A stretch of DNA of 64,000 nt, from contig JAIXHJ010000004.1 of NCBI GenBank assembly GCA_030145845.1, positions 186,001 to 250,000 of the forward strand, written 5' to 3'. The stretch comes from Pseudomonadota bacterium (lineage in GTDB: Bacteria; Pseudomonadota; Gammaproteobacteria; Pseudomonadales; Oceanobacteraceae). A model generated the notes under the pieces. That model did no database searches. It was given only the letters and a program-made list of their open reading frames with translations, and was not told the DNA's origin. A program made the position numbers and the translations under genes. This document shows, piece by piece, positions 36,424 through 47,389 of the stretch. Each line of letters begins with the position of its first letter. Within the stretch, counting starts at the first letter, position 1.

Positions 36424-37637
36424 TCCGCAGCGATGATCAGCTCAGGTTTACCGGGCGGGCGCTGCTGCGCCAGCGCTTCCGTACCCTGATGCAGCTGATC
36501 GCCATGTCCATTGGCGTACTGGCGGTGGTGTTACTGACGGGTCTGGGCGAAGGCGCGCGTCAGTACGTACTGGGTGAATTTTCCATACTCGGCAAAGATA
36601 TTCTGCTGATGCTGCCCGGCCGTAAGGAAACCTCCGGAGGCATGCCGCCCATTACCGGAGAAGGCACCCGCGATATCACCCTGCAGGATGCCGAAGCGGT
36701 GCTGCGCTTGCCCGACGTCGAAGCCGTGGCGCCACTGGTGGTCGGCAAAGCGGAAATTTCACGCGGTGCGCGCAACCGCGAGTCACTGGTGATCGGCGCC
36801 AATCAGGCCTTTTTCCGCATCCGTCATGTTGAGCTGGCACGCGGGCAGATTCTGCCCGAACTGCCGCTGGAACAGACCAGCCCGGTGTGTGTGATCGGCG
36901 AAACCCTGCGTCAGGAATTATTTGCCCCGCAGCCGGCGCTGGGCCAGTGGGTAGGCGTGGACGCCTACCGTTGCCGGGTGATCGGCATTCTCGCCGACAC
37001 CGGCACCGGCCTCGGCATGAATATGAACGAAGCCCTGATTATGCCAGTCGCCAGCAGTATGCAGGTGTTCAACACCGAAGGCGTGTTCCGCGTGATGATT
37101 GACGTGCGCTCGGTACTGGCGATGAAATCCCTCACCGCCAGCATCGAAAACCTGATGCGCGAACGGCACGACGGCCAGCTGGACGTTACCCTGATCACGC
37201 CCGATTCACTGCTGCAGGCGTTCGATAATATTCTTGCCATTCTCACCTTTGCCATTGCCGGCATCGGCGCTGTCAGCCTGGTTGTCGCCGGCGTGCTGAT
37301 TATGAATATGACGCTGATCACCGTCTCCCAGCGCACCGCCGAAATCGGTCTGCTGAAAGCGCTGGGCGCCTCAAGCCATGAAGTGCGCACCCTGTTTGTC
37401 ATGGAAGCCGTTATTCTGTCGCTGATCGGCGCTGTCACCGGCACGGCCCTGGCGTATGTTTTTCTCTGGCTGGCGCGGATTAAATTTCCCGATATTCCGT
37501 TCAGCGCACCGCTGTGGGCCAGCCTGTCAGCCGTGCTGCTGGCGGTGCTGTGCGGCTTTCTGTTTTCCTGGCTGCCGGCCAGCCGGGCGGCGTCACAGCC
37601 ACCGGTGATGGCGCTGCAGAATCAGAGCGGAAAATAG
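36420..37637 (+). CDS. ABC transporter permease (MacB-like FtsX domain)
   Basis: A 405-residue permease with an N-terminal membrane helix (LMQLIAMSIGVLAVVLLTGLGEG) and a large periplasmic domain (about 45-270). Three C-terminal helices (ILTFAIAGIGAVSLVVAGVLIMN, AVILSLIGAVTGTALAYVFLWL, ASLSAVLLAVLCGFLFSWL) form the FtsX/MacB_PCD architecture. It is the first of two similar but distinct permeases in the operon, overlapping the ATPase gene by four bases. The exported substrate is unknown. Confidence 0.92.
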   Translation: MIRSDDQLRFTGRALLRQRFRTLMQLIAMSIGVLAVVLLTGLGEGARQYVLGEFSILGKDILLMLPGRKETSGGMPPITGEGTRDITLQDAEAVLRLPDVEAVAPLVVGKAEISRGARNRESLVIGANQAFFRIRHVELARGQILPELPLEQTSPVCVIGETLRQELFAPQPALGQWVGVDAYRCRVIGILADTGTGLGMNMNEALIMPVASSMQVFNTEGVFRVMIDVRSVLAMKSLTASIENLMRERHDGQLDVTLITPDSLLQAFDNILAILTFAIAGIGAVSLVVAGVLIMNMTLITVSQRTAEIGLLKALGASSHEVRTLFVMEAVILSLIGAVTGTALAYVFLWLARIKFPDIPFSAPLWASLSAVLLAVLCGFLFSWLPASRAASQPPVMALQNQSGK

Positions 37638-37646
37638 GAGACCGGT

Positions 37647-38843
37647 ATGCGACTTTATGACTGGCTGCATCTGATTTATTCCTCGGTGCGTTTTAATCCG
37701 CTGAAAAGTCTGCTGACCGCGCTGGGCATTGCCATCGGTATTGCCGCGGTGACTCTGCTGACGTCCCTGGGGGAAGGTGTACGCGCCTACGTACTGGACA
37801 ATTTCTCTCAGTTCGGTACCCGCATTATTGCCATTACGCCGGGTAAAAATGACACCTCCGGCATGGGGGGCGTGCTGAATTCCGTGCGCCTGCTGACCAT
37901 GGACGATTACCACAGCCTGATTTCCCTGCCCTACGCCGAGCATGTGGTGGCCAATGTGCAGGGCACCGGCCCGATCGAATACGGTGAACGGGTACGCAAT
38001 ACCGATATTTATGGCACCACCCCCAGCTTTGTTGAAGCCTGGGACTTTCCGCTGGCCAGTGGCCGTTTCCTGCCCCGCACCCAGGGCGGCAGTTCACGCG
38101 CATTTGCCGTTCTCGGCCATAAAGTGTGGCGCGAATTATTTCAGGGCCGCAGGGCACTGGGGGAATTTATCCGCGTCGGCGGACAGCGTTTCCGCGTCAT
38201 CGGTATTATGAAACCGAAAGGTTCCATGCTGGGTTTTGATCTGGATGATATGGTCTATATTCCCGCCGACCGGGCACTGACATTATTCAACCGCGAAGGC
38301 CTGATGGAAGTGGATGTGGTCTTTTCGCCGGCCACAGATTCAGAGCAGATGAGCGACCGCATCCGCCAGCGGCTGATTGAGCGTCACGGTCAGGAAGACT
38401 TTACCATCATTACCCAGGATGAAATGCTCTCCAGTCTGAACAGTATCCTGTCGGTACTGACCATGGGCGTGGCGGCATTGGGGTCGGTATCCCTGCTGGT
38501 CGGCGGCGTCGGTATTTTCACCATTATGACCACCAATGTGCGCGAACGGACACCGGAAATCGGCCTGTTGCGGGCCATCGGTACGTCACGCCGTCAGCTG
38601 CTGAGTTTATTTCTCGGCGAGGCGATTCTGTTGTCCGTCATCGGTGCCATCGGCGGCATGCTCACCGCCCTGCTGCTGTTGTCCGGACTCGCGTTTTTTA
38701 TGCCGGATTTCCCGGTACGGCCAAGCCCTGTGTATCTGCTTGCCGCGCTGATTTTCTCCGCCATTATCGGATTGCTGGCCGGCATCGGCCCGGCATGGAA
38801 AGCCTCGCATTTAAGTCCGATTGAAGCGCTGCGCGATGAATAA
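37647..38843 (+). CDS. ABC transporter permease (MacB-like FtsX domain)
   Basis: A 398-residue permease with the same fold as the preceding one: an N-terminal helix, a periplasmic MacB_PCD domain and three C-terminal helices (SVLTMGVAALGSVSLLVGGVGIF, AILLSVIGAIGGMLTALLLLSG and VYLLAALIFSAIIGLLAGIG). It lies 9 bp after its partner, so the two permeases probably form a heterodimer. This differs from E. coli MacB, in which one protein carries both ATPase and permease domains. Confidence 0.92.
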   Translation: MRLYDWLHLIYSSVRFNPLKSLLTALGIAIGIAAVTLLTSLGEGVRAYVLDNFSQFGTRIIAITPGKNDTSGMGGVLNSVRLLTMDDYHSLISLPYAEHVVANVQGTGPIEYGERVRNTDIYGTTPSFVEAWDFPLASGRFLPRTQGGSSRAFAVLGHKVWRELFQGRRALGEFIRVGGQRFRVIGIMKPKGSMLGFDLDDMVYIPADRALTLFNREGLMEVDVVFSPATDSEQMSDRIRQRLIERHGQEDFTIITQDEMLSSLNSILSVLTMGVAALGSVSLLVGGVGIFTIMTTNVRERTPEIGLLRAIGTSRRQLLSLFLGEAILLSVIGAIGGMLTALLLLSGLAFFMPDFPVRPSPVYLLAALIFSAIIGLLAGIGPAWKASHLSPIEALRDE

Positions 38844-38851
38844 GCGGCTGC

Positions 38852-39370
38852 TCAGCCGCCGGCACGGACCTTCAGGCGGTTATTATTATCACGGCTGGCG
38901 CGGATCAGTTCATCATCCTGATGAGCGGTTGTCAGCCCGGTTTTCGACATCCGGTCATACAACAGTACATTAACACTGGCCGCCAGATTCATGCAGCCCA
39001 CGGTGGGGACATACACCACATCATCGGCCGCATCGACAATATCCTGCGGCAGGTTGCCGTCTTCCGGACCAAACACATACAACGCATCCTGCGGATGCTC
39101 GTATTCCGGCAGCGGCTGTGCACCGACCACCAGTTCCACCGCCACCAGCCGGGTTGACGCCGGCAGCTGCTGCTTCGCCGCCAGCAGGTCCGTGGTGTGC
39201 TGAATATCCGCGTTTTCACGCACATTATTGGTGTCTGTCCGGTAACGGATTGCCTTGTTATAGCGGCTGCCGGTGTACAGCAGTCCATCCGCCTGGTAAC
39301 AGCCGATGGCGCGCAGGACCGAGCCGACGTTGGTGACATCTTTGGGGTTAACCAGGCCGATATGAATCAT
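38852..39370 (-). CDS. SpoU/TrmH-family RNA methyltransferase
   Basis: A 172-residue SPOUT-type RNA 2'-O-methyltransferase. Family motifs are GLVNPKDVTNVGSVLRAIGC near the N-terminus, ALYVFGPEDGNLPQDIVDAAD (motif 2) near 97-117 and VGCMNLAASVNVLLYDRM (motif 3, forming the SAM-binding knot) near 128-145. It is a short form lacking an N-terminal RNA-binding extension. Target rRNA or tRNA site unknown. It is separated by a terminator-like hairpin region from the pyrimidine operon and converges with the ABC permease gene. Confidence 0.88.
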   Translation of the reverse strand: MIHIGLVNPKDVTNVGSVLRAIGCYQADGLLYTGSRYNKAIRYRTDTNNVRENADIQHTTDLLAAKQQLPASTRLVAVELVVGAQPLPEYEHPQDALYVFGPEDGNLPQDIVDAADDVVYVPTVGCMNLAASVNVLLYDRMSKTGLTTAHQDDELIRASRDNNNRLKVRAGG

Positions 39371-39473
39371 GGTATGACGCTGTTCAGTGCTTAAAACGGC
39401 GATATTCTAACACATTCAGTCACCGCCGGGGCCGGGACTGCCGGGTCAGTCAGCTGGGGAATAAAACGGGCAA

Positions 39474-39528
39474 TAAAAAGCCCTTTACCAGACAACTGCC
39501 AAAGCAGCGACCGTGCACGGTAAAGGGC
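39474..39528 (-). terminator. Terminator of the pyrimidine operon (after hydA)
   Basis: GCCCTTTACC (39480-39489) pairs with GGTAAAGGGC (39519-39528). The 29-base gap may fold further, because it includes the self-complementary CCGTGCACGG. On the minus strand the stem is followed by TTTTTATT. It lies about 35 bp after the hydA stop. Confidence 0.7.
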
Positions 39529-39562
39529 GAAGAAAGGTACGGAGCCGGACTCCGTTAAATTC

Positions 39563-41059
<1,497 letters not shown>

Positions 41060-41062
41060 TTA

Positions 41063-42544
41063 TTATTGAGCTGCTGCAGCAACCGCCTGTGGCTGCATCG
41101 CTTTGGCAGCAAAGTAGTAAATCACTGCACCGGCTGCCGCACCGGTAAACCAGCCATAGCTGTAGAACCAGCTCATAAAACCGGTGGTAATAGCGATGAC
41201 TGTCAGAATGACCGGCACCAGGAAGGCAATAAAGCCGGCGTAGTTAACCATCGGATAAGCGCCTTTTTCGCTGTACAGGGAGACCAGATCCAGGTCCTGT
41301 CCCTTAATCAGGAAGTAATCGACAATCATGATGCCGGCAATCGGGCCCAGCAGACTGGAATAGCCCAGCAGCCAGTTGGAATACATGCTTTCGACACTGA
41401 CATCCGATTCCAGCAGACCGGCTTTTTTCAGCAGTTCCCAGCCCATCAGCAGGACACCGATCAGACCGGTCAGCAGCACACCACGGGTGTTGTTGATGTA
41501 TTTCGGTGCAATGTTCTGGAAGTCATTGGTCGGCGATACCACGTTGGCAGCCGTATTAGTGGAAATGGTGGCGATAATAATCAGCACCATGGCAATCACC
41601 ACCCAGAACGGGCTGTCGATTTTACCGATCAGGCTGACCGGATCGGATACGGTTTCACCCACCAGCGCCGGTGAAGCGGCGGTCATAATCACACCCAGTG
41701 CAGCAAACAGGAACATGGTCAGCGGCAGACCAACGATCTGACCGATCACCTGATCTTTCTGTGACTTGGCATAACGGCTGAAGTCAGGAATATTCAGTGA
41801 CAGGGTTGCCCAGAAGCCCACCATGGCAGTCAGACCACCGAAGAAATAGCCCATAAAACCAGCGTCTTCCGGACGGTTGGCCGGCACGCTCAGAACTTCA
41901 CCCAGTGACACTTTACCGGTCGCCCAGAACAGCAGACCCAGACCCACAACCAGCAACAGCGGAGCAGCCATGGTTTCCATCCATTTAATGGATTCAGAAC
42001 CCTTGATCACCACCGCAATATTCATTGCCCAGAAAATAAAGAAGCCAATCACTTCACCCACGCCGCCCAGGCTGGCCCAGCCGTCCGACAGTGCCGACAG
42101 CATCAGGTGAATGGCCAGACCACCGAACATGGTCTGAATACCGAACCAGCCGCAGGCGACAATACCGCGGATCAGGCAGGGCACGTTGGAACCAACAATA
42201 CCAAAAGACGAACGCAGCAATACCGGAAAAGGAATACCGTATTTGGTGCCCGGAAAGGCGTTCAGGGTCAGAGGCAGCAGCAGTACCACGTTAGCCAGCA
42301 GGATGGTAATCAGCGCTTCCGTTACCGACAGTCCAAAATAAGCCGTCAGTACCCCACCCAGGGTATAAGTCGGAACACAGATGGCCATACCCACCCAGAG
42401 GGCCGCAATATTCAGCTTATTCCAGGTACGTTCCTTTACCTGCGTCGGTGCCAGATCGTCATTATAAAAGGTTCCGTCCTTAAGATCGGAACCCACCTCC
42501 AGCTCGTAAAACTCCCCTACTTTGACGGGTTTACTGTTCGTCAT
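41063..42544 (-). CDS. NCS1-family nucleobase permease (cytosine/uracil/allantoin type)
   Basis: A 493-residue inner-membrane transporter with about twelve hydrophobic helices. The family features are the N-terminal PTQVKERTWNKLNIAALWVGMAICVPTYTLGG and GTKYGIPFPVLLRSSFGIVGSNVPCLIRGIVACGWFGIQ, which are highly characteristic of NCS1 purine, pyrimidine and hydantoin permeases. It stands between the two hydrolases of the pyrimidine pathway, so uracil, thymine or dihydropyrimidine uptake is the likely job. Confidence 0.92.
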   Translation of the reverse strand: MTNSKPVKVGEFYELEVGSDLKDGTFYNDDLAPTQVKERTWNKLNIAALWVGMAICVPTYTLGGVLTAYFGLSVTEALITILLANVVLLLPLTLNAFPGTKYGIPFPVLLRSSFGIVGSNVPCLIRGIVACGWFGIQTMFGGLAIHLMLSALSDGWASLGGVGEVIGFFIFWAMNIAVVIKGSESIKWMETMAAPLLLVVGLGLLFWATGKVSLGEVLSVPANRPEDAGFMGYFFGGLTAMVGFWATLSLNIPDFSRYAKSQKDQVIGQIVGLPLTMFLFAALGVIMTAASPALVGETVSDPVSLIGKIDSPFWVVIAMVLIIIATISTNTAANVVSPTNDFQNIAPKYINNTRGVLLTGLIGVLLMGWELLKKAGLLESDVSVESMYSNWLLGYSSLLGPIAGIMIVDYFLIKGQDLDLVSLYSEKGAYPMVNYAGFIAFLVPVILTVIAITTGFMSWFYSYGWFTGAAAGAVIYYFAAKAMQPQAVAAAAQ

Positions 42545-42643
42545 AGCATGCCTCTCTTTTCAGTTTGTAATTATGCTGCTCCTGCAGCGGATACTGCTTT
42601 CCGCAGGCCCGTTTCCGGGCCTCCTCTCTCCTCCGCCAATGGC

Positions 42644-43879
42644 TTACTGAGCGGCAATGCGCTCAGCAGCCGACATCATGGCGTGTAATAAAACGTTGGC
42701 ACCGGCTTCACACTGCTCCGGCGTGGTACGCTCCGCCGGGTTATGGCTGATGCCTTTTTCACAGGGTGTAAAAATCATGCCGGTCGGCATAATGTCAGAC
42801 ATATAGCAGGCGTCATGACCGGCGCCGGCATAAATATCCATATGCGAATAACCGAGCTCTGTGGCGGCTTTTTCCACATCACCGGATAATTTGAATTCCA
42901 CCGGTGCAAAGTACCAGTAGTTATCCACGTCAATTTCCAGATCGCGTTCTGCCGCAACGTTTTCGCAGAAAGCGACCAGTTCATCATTCATGGTTTTCAG
43001 CACATCCGCATCCGGGTTACGCAGATCCACGCTGAAGTTCATGCGTCCCGGAATCACATTACGGGAATTCGGGAATACCTGCATAAAACCGACCGTACCG
43101 AGGCCGTTTGCATGGCGGTGGGCAATCTTTTCCACTTCTGCGGTGATCAGCGCCGTGGCTACCATGGTATCTTTGCGCAGATGCATGGGTGTGGTACCGG
43201 AATGCTGGGAGCGGCCCTTAATCACCACGTTATACCAGCGGATACCCTGACCGAGACGAACCACCCCAATGGTTTTGTCTTCATCTTCCAGAATCGGGCC
43301 CTGCTCGATATGTGCTTCAAAAAACGCACCCATGTTACGGCTGCCGGGTTCGGCCTCACCGATATAGCCGATACGCTGCAGTTCATCGCCCAGACGGATG
43401 CCATCCACATCGGTTTTGTTCAGTTCTTCTTCCAGATCGAAACGGCCGACATACACACCGGACCCCTGCATCGCCGGCTGGAAGCGTGAGCCTTCTTCAT
43501 TGGTCCAGACCGATACTTCCACCGGTGTTTCGGTCTCGATATTGTTTTCATGCAGGGTGCGCAGAACTTCCACCCCGGCCAGTACACCGAACACCCCATC
43601 AAACTTACCACCGGTTGGCTGGGTATCCAGGTGGCTGCCGGTACACACCGCCGGCAGATCATTGTTCTTACCGGGACGGCGGGCAAACATGTTGCCGAAT
43701 TTATCGAATGTCACTGTACACCCCGCGGCCTCACACCAGCGGGTAAAAAGATCCCGGGCCTGGCGGTCAAGGTCGGTTCCGACCAGACGGGCACAGCCGC
43801 CTTCTTCCGTGCCACCGATATCCCCCATTTCCATCAGGCTGTCCCAAAGACGTTGCTTGTTAACACGCAAATCTTTCAT
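42644..43879 (-). CDS. Zn-dependent N-carbamoyl-beta-alanine/N-carbamoyl-amino acid amidohydrolase
   Basis: This 411-residue metallo-amidase of the M20 family releases beta-alanine (or beta-aminoisobutyrate), CO2 and ammonia from the carbamoyl intermediate. Evidence includes CTGSHLDTQPTGGKFDGVFGVLAGVEVL, WTNEEGSRFQPAMQGSGVYVG, EAHIEQGPILEDE, RSQHSGTTPMHLRKDTM and AGHDACYMSDIMPTGMIFTP, the metal-binding and dimerisation motifs of allantoate amidohydrolase/beta-ureidopropionase proteins. The start at 43879, preceded by GGGGACGTT, is preferred to 43897. It is the first gene of the minus-strand operon. A RutR-like operator lies about 65 bp upstream. Confidence 0.92.
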   Translation of the reverse strand: MKDLRVNKQRLWDSLMEMGDIGGTEEGGCARLVGTDLDRQARDLFTRWCEAAGCTVTFDKFGNMFARRPGKNNDLPAVCTGSHLDTQPTGGKFDGVFGVLAGVEVLRTLHENNIETETPVEVSVWTNEEGSRFQPAMQGSGVYVGRFDLEEELNKTDVDGIRLGDELQRIGYIGEAEPGSRNMGAFFEAHIEQGPILEDEDKTIGVVRLGQGIRWYNVVIKGRSQHSGTTPMHLRKDTMVATALITAEVEKIAHRHANGLGTVGFMQVFPNSRNVIPGRMNFSVDLRNPDADVLKTMNDELVAFCENVAAERDLEIDVDNYWYFAPVEFKLSGDVEKAATELGYSHMDIYAGAGHDACYMSDIMPTGMIFTPCEKGISHNPAERTTPEQCEAGANVLLHAMMSAAERIAAQ

Positions 43880-43941
43880 AACGTCCCCTATCATCAATAC
43901 ATCATCGTTGTCTTAATCCGGCGCTTACCGGTCCACAAATA

Positions 43942-43957
43942 TTTACCAGTTGGTAAA
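43942..43957. promoter_or_regulatory. RutR-like operator A, upstream of the pyrimidine operon
   Basis: TTTACCA-GT-TGGTAAA, a perfect 7-bp dyad with a 2-bp centre, about 65 bp upstream of the amidohydrolase start. It differs from the E. coli RutR consensus (TTGACCAnnTGGTCAA) at one base per half site. The same dyad recurs twice before the cof operon. It lies between a possible -35 (TTGCCT) and a weak -10 (TAAATA) on the minus strand, fitting repression. Confidence 0.8.
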
Positions 43958-43973
43958 ACTTTAAGGCAAAAAA

Positions 43974-43992
43974 TTTTGCGGACTGCGCAAAA
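43974..43992. promoter_or_regulatory. Second dyad upstream of the pyrimidine operon
   Basis: TTTTGCG-GACTG-CGCAAAA, a perfect 7-bp inverted repeat, about 30 bp further from the gene than operator A. It could be an activator site (for example for a nitrogen or carbon regulator). The regulator is unknown. Confidence 0.4.
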
Positions 43993-44400
43993 CATAATTT
44001 AGTAATCAAGCTCCGTGCCAGATGCACAGAAAAGCGCCCATAAAACGCTACAATCCGCCCACAGGGTGCGTATTACCTGAGGCGGCAGGCAGAGCAATGG
44101 AGGAAAGGCCACTTTGTCCACCATCATTCCCTGCACACCAGAGAACATGAGGGGCCAGGCCAGGCCATACAGCACAGTATCAGTGCAGACCGGTATTACC
44201 CGTGGAGTAAAACTGTGCGTCAGATACGGTTCAGATCAGAAGAGAAAAGCCGTGTCGCCGGCAAAGGGAATATTGCGATGAATTAAATTCCTCGCCATTA
44301 AAAATCAATACGGAATCAGCAGGATAAAACGGCAGGAAATGACATTAAAGATGGCATAAGGCGACATAAATTCCCGCAGAATATTTACGCCCGGAAACGA
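43993..44400. other. Intergenic region with no gene seen
   Basis: About 400 bp between the divergent promoter region of the amidohydrolase operon and the terminator after mmsA. No convincing reading frame, tRNA, riboswitch or repeat was found. Confidence 0.45.
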
Positions 44401-44430
44401 AAAAAGCCGGTGCACAGGCACCGGCTTTTT
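44401..44430 (-). terminator. Terminator after mmsA
   Basis: AAAAAGCCGGTGC, loop ACAG, GCACCGGCTTTTT: an 8-bp GC-rich stem with A and T flanks, 23 bp after the mmsA stop; it can work on both strands. Confidence 0.85.
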
Positions 44431-44452
44431 ATACGCAGATCTCTTCCCGCAT

Positions 44453-45943
44453 TCAGCTCGGGAAAGAGTATGCCACACCTTCACGCACACCACTGGCTGG
44501 CCAGCGCTGGGTGATGGTTTTCCGCTTGGTGTAAAAACGGATGGAATCCGGACCGTAAGCATGCAGATCACCAAACAGTGAACGCTTCCAGCCACCAAAG
44601 CTGTGGTAAGAAACCGGTACCGGCAGTGGTACGTTTACGCCCACCATGCCTACCAGAACATTGTCGGTGAAATAACGCGCGGCTTCGCCATCACGGGTAA
44701 ACAGACAGGTTCCATTTCCGTATTCGTGCGCGTTAATCAGGTCGATACCTTCCTGCATGGTTTTAACCCGGACGATAACCAGCACCGGGCCAAAGATTTC
44801 TTCCTGATAAATGGTCATTTCCGGGGTGACTTTATCGAACAGAGTACCACCAACAAAGTAACCGTTTTCAAAACCAGGCACGACCAGATCACGGCCATCG
44901 ACAACCAGTTCCGCACCCTGCTCCACACCAGAGTTGATGTAGCCAACGACCTTGTCGCGCGCTGCTGCCGTAATTAACGGACCCATCTCGTTGCTGTTAT
45001 CCAGACCGGAACCCACTTTCAGGGTTTTCAGTTTTTCCGTCAGACGTTTGGACAGTTCATCCGCCACTTCATCGCCGACAGCAACCGCAACCGAGATCGC
45101 CATACAACGCTCACCACAGGAACCGTAAGCGGCACCCATCAATGCGTTTACGGCGTTATCCAGATCAGCATCCGGCATTACGATGGCGTGGTTTTTCGCG
45201 CCACCAAGCGCCTGGCAACGCTTACCGTTGGCATTGGCTGTGGTGTAAATGTATTCCGCAATCGGCGTGGAACCCACGAAGCTTACCGCCTGTACATCCG
45301 GAGAATGCAGCAGCGTATCAACGGCTTCTTTATCACCGTTAACCACGTTCAGAATACCGGCAGGCAGACCGGCTTCGATAGCCAGTTTAGCGATGTACAG
45401 TACACTGGACGGATCACGCTCAGACGGCTTCAGCACAAACGCGTTGCCGCACATAACAGCGGAGGGCCACATCCACAGCGGCACCATGGCCGGGAAGTTG
45501 AACGGGGTAATACCGGCAACAACACCCAGAGGCTGAAATTCGCTCCAGCTGTCGATCGCCGGGCCAGCGTTTTTGCTGTGCTCGCCTTTCAGCAGCTCAG
45601 GAATACCACAGGCGTATTCAACGTTTTCGATACCGCGCTGCAGTTCACCACGGGCATCGTGCAGCACTTTACCGTGTTCACGGCTGATCAGTTCGCAAAT
45701 TTCGTCGGCTTTTTCTTCCAGCAGCATTTTAAAACGGAACATGACCTGCGCGCGTTTAGCAGGAGGTGTATCGCGCCATTTAGGGTAAGCCGCTTTACCA
45801 TTGGCAATGGCTTCTTCCACGGTTTTAGCCGCGGCCAGTTCCACTTCACCACACTGTTCACCAGTGGATGGATTAAAAACGGCCTGGGTACGGGCACCGG
45901 TGAGAATATCTTCACCACCGATAAAATGTCCGACTGTGGTCAC
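44453..45943 (-). CDS. mmsA: CoA-acylating methylmalonate-semialdehyde dehydrogenase
   Basis: Oxidises methylmalonate or malonate semialdehyde to propionyl-CoA or acetyl-CoA with NAD and CoA. The 496 residues show the aldehyde dehydrogenase family features with MmsA-specific segments: TPFNFPAMVPLWMWPSAVMCGNAFVLKPSERDPS, the catalytic Cys in YGSCGERCMAISVAVAVG (near 285), the QALGGAKNHAIVMPDADLDNAV block and VPVPVSYHSFGGWKRSLFGDLHAYGPDSIRFYTKRKT at the C-terminus. It follows the omega-transaminase by 48 bp. Together they convert beta-alanine or beta-aminoisobutyrate, the end product of pyrimidine breakdown, to CoA thioesters. Confidence 0.95.
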   Translation of the reverse strand: MTTVGHFIGGEDILTGARTQAVFNPSTGEQCGEVELAAAKTVEEAIANGKAAYPKWRDTPPAKRAQVMFRFKMLLEEKADEICELISREHGKVLHDARGELQRGIENVEYACGIPELLKGEHSKNAGPAIDSWSEFQPLGVVAGITPFNFPAMVPLWMWPSAVMCGNAFVLKPSERDPSSVLYIAKLAIEAGLPAGILNVVNGDKEAVDTLLHSPDVQAVSFVGSTPIAEYIYTTANANGKRCQALGGAKNHAIVMPDADLDNAVNALMGAAYGSCGERCMAISVAVAVGDEVADELSKRLTEKLKTLKVGSGLDNSNEMGPLITAAARDKVVGYINSGVEQGAELVVDGRDLVVPGFENGYFVGGTLFDKVTPEMTIYQEEIFGPVLVIVRVKTMQEGIDLINAHEYGNGTCLFTRDGEAARYFTDNVLVGMVGVNVPLPVPVSYHSFGGWKRSLFGDLHAYGPDSIRFYTKRKTITQRWPASGVREGVAYSFPS

Positions 45944-45991
45944 AGGAAAACCTCCAAAAAATCGTTTCTGTGCAAATTTAATTGTTAAAAA

Positions 45992-47335
45992 TTAATCCAG
46001 CTCACTGATGGATTCGCCTAACACGTTCACCAGCGTATCAATGTGTTCTTTCTCGAAAATAAACGGAATACCCAACTGAATGGTATCGCCGCCGTACCGG
46101 ACGTAAACGCCTTTTTCCAGACACTTCATGGCAATCTGATACGGACGCAGGCTTGGGTCACCGGCACTCTCAATGCTGAAGCCCGCCGCGAACCCACAGT
46201 TACGGATATCGCTGATGTATTTCAGGCCTTTCAGGCTGTGCACGGCTTCTTCAAAGTACGGAGACAACTCAGCAACGCGTGGAATCAGCTGGTCTTTTTC
46301 CAGCAGATCCAGTGTCGCCAGCGCAGCCGCACAGGCCACCGGGTGACCGGAATAAGTGTAACCGTGTGGCAGCTCCACCGCGTGCTCAGCGCCGCCGGCA
46401 TTCATATAGGTGTCGTAAATTTCGTCTTTGGCAATCACACCACCCATCGGGATCGCACCGTTGGTGATCTGTTTGGCGAAGTTGATCATGTCCGGAACCA
46501 CATCAAAGGCTTCGGCACCGAAGGTGGCTCCCGCACGCCCGAAACCTGTGATCACTTCATCGAAAATCAGCAGGATATTGTGCTTGTCACAGATCTCACG
46601 CAGACGCTTCAGATACCCTTTCGGCGGCACAATCACACCGGCTGAACCGGAGAACGGCTCAACAATCACAGCAGCAATGTTTGACGCATCATGCAGTGCC
46701 ACCAGATCTTCCAGCTCATCCGCCAGGTGAGCACCATGATCCGGCAGACCTTTGGTGAATTTGTTTTCCGGCAGCAGAGTGTGGCTGAGGTGATCAGATT
46801 CCATCGCCTGCCCCCAGATTTTACGGTTGCCACCGATACCACCGAAGCTGATACCACCCCAGCTGGCACCGTGATAACCCTTGGCACGGCCGATAATACG
46901 GGTCTTGGTGGCCATGCCTTTCTGACGCCAGTAACCACGGGCAATCTTGGTCGCCGTATCGGCGGCTTCAGAACCTGAGTTGGCAAAGAACACCTTATTC
47001 AGATCCGCCGGCGCCATATTGGCGATACGTTCAGCCAGTTCAAATACCAGTGGATGGCCGTACTGGAACGCCGGAGCGTAATCCAGTGTTTTCAGCTGTT
47101 TAGCCACGGCTTCAGCGATCTCAGGGCGGTTATGGCCGGCACCACAGGTCCACAGACCGGACAGACCATCCAGGATACGGCGACCTTTATCGTCGATCAG
47201 ATAGGCACCGTCAGCGCCCGTGATCATGCGGGGATTCTTTTTGAATTCGCGGTTAGAGGTATACGGCATCCAGTGTGCGTCTAACTGGCTCTGGGTAACG
47301 CCGGCACATTTTGATTCGCTCATGATGGTACTCAT
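45992..47335 (-). CDS. Omega-amino acid (beta-alanine):pyruvate aminotransferase
   Basis: A PLP-dependent class III aminotransferase, 447 residues. It starts near MSTIMSESKC and shows HWMPYTSNREFKKNPRMI, GLSGLWTCGAGHNRPEIAEAVAKQL, NSGSEAADTATKIARGYW (PLP phosphate region), GYHGASWGGISFGGI, ILLIFDEVITGFGRAGATFGAEAF with the cofactor Asp near 255, and INFAKQITNGAIPMGGV with the Schiff-base Lys near 284. Such a sequence is typical of beta-alanine:pyruvate transaminases (BauA-like). The start at 47335 was chosen over 47377; 47323 is also possible. The gene is divergent from a LysR regulator and precedes mmsA. Confidence 0.92.
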   Translation of the reverse strand: MSTIMSESKCAGVTQSQLDAHWMPYTSNREFKKNPRMITGADGAYLIDDKGRRILDGLSGLWTCGAGHNRPEIAEAVAKQLKTLDYAPAFQYGHPLVFELAERIANMAPADLNKVFFANSGSEAADTATKIARGYWRQKGMATKTRIIGRAKGYHGASWGGISFGGIGGNRKIWGQAMESDHLSHTLLPENKFTKGLPDHGAHLADELEDLVALHDASNIAAVIVEPFSGSAGVIVPPKGYLKRLREICDKHNILLIFDEVITGFGRAGATFGAEAFDVVPDMINFAKQITNGAIPMGGVIAKDEIYDTYMNAGGAEHAVELPHGYTYSGHPVACAAALATLDLLEKDQLIPRVAELSPYFEEAVHSLKGLKYISDIRNCGFAAGFSIESAGDPSLRPYQIAMKCLEKGVYVRYGGDTIQLGIPFIFEKEHIDTLVNVLGESISELD

Positions 47336-47389
47336 TCCAAAACAGTGACGATCCGCCCATGGCGGGATTAACAACACTGTATGCAGAGT

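Noticed and set aside
44305-44598. A 97-codon minus-strand frame between mmsA and the pyrimidine promoter
   Set aside because: It overlaps the end of mmsA and reads through a strong terminator; no ribosome binding site.
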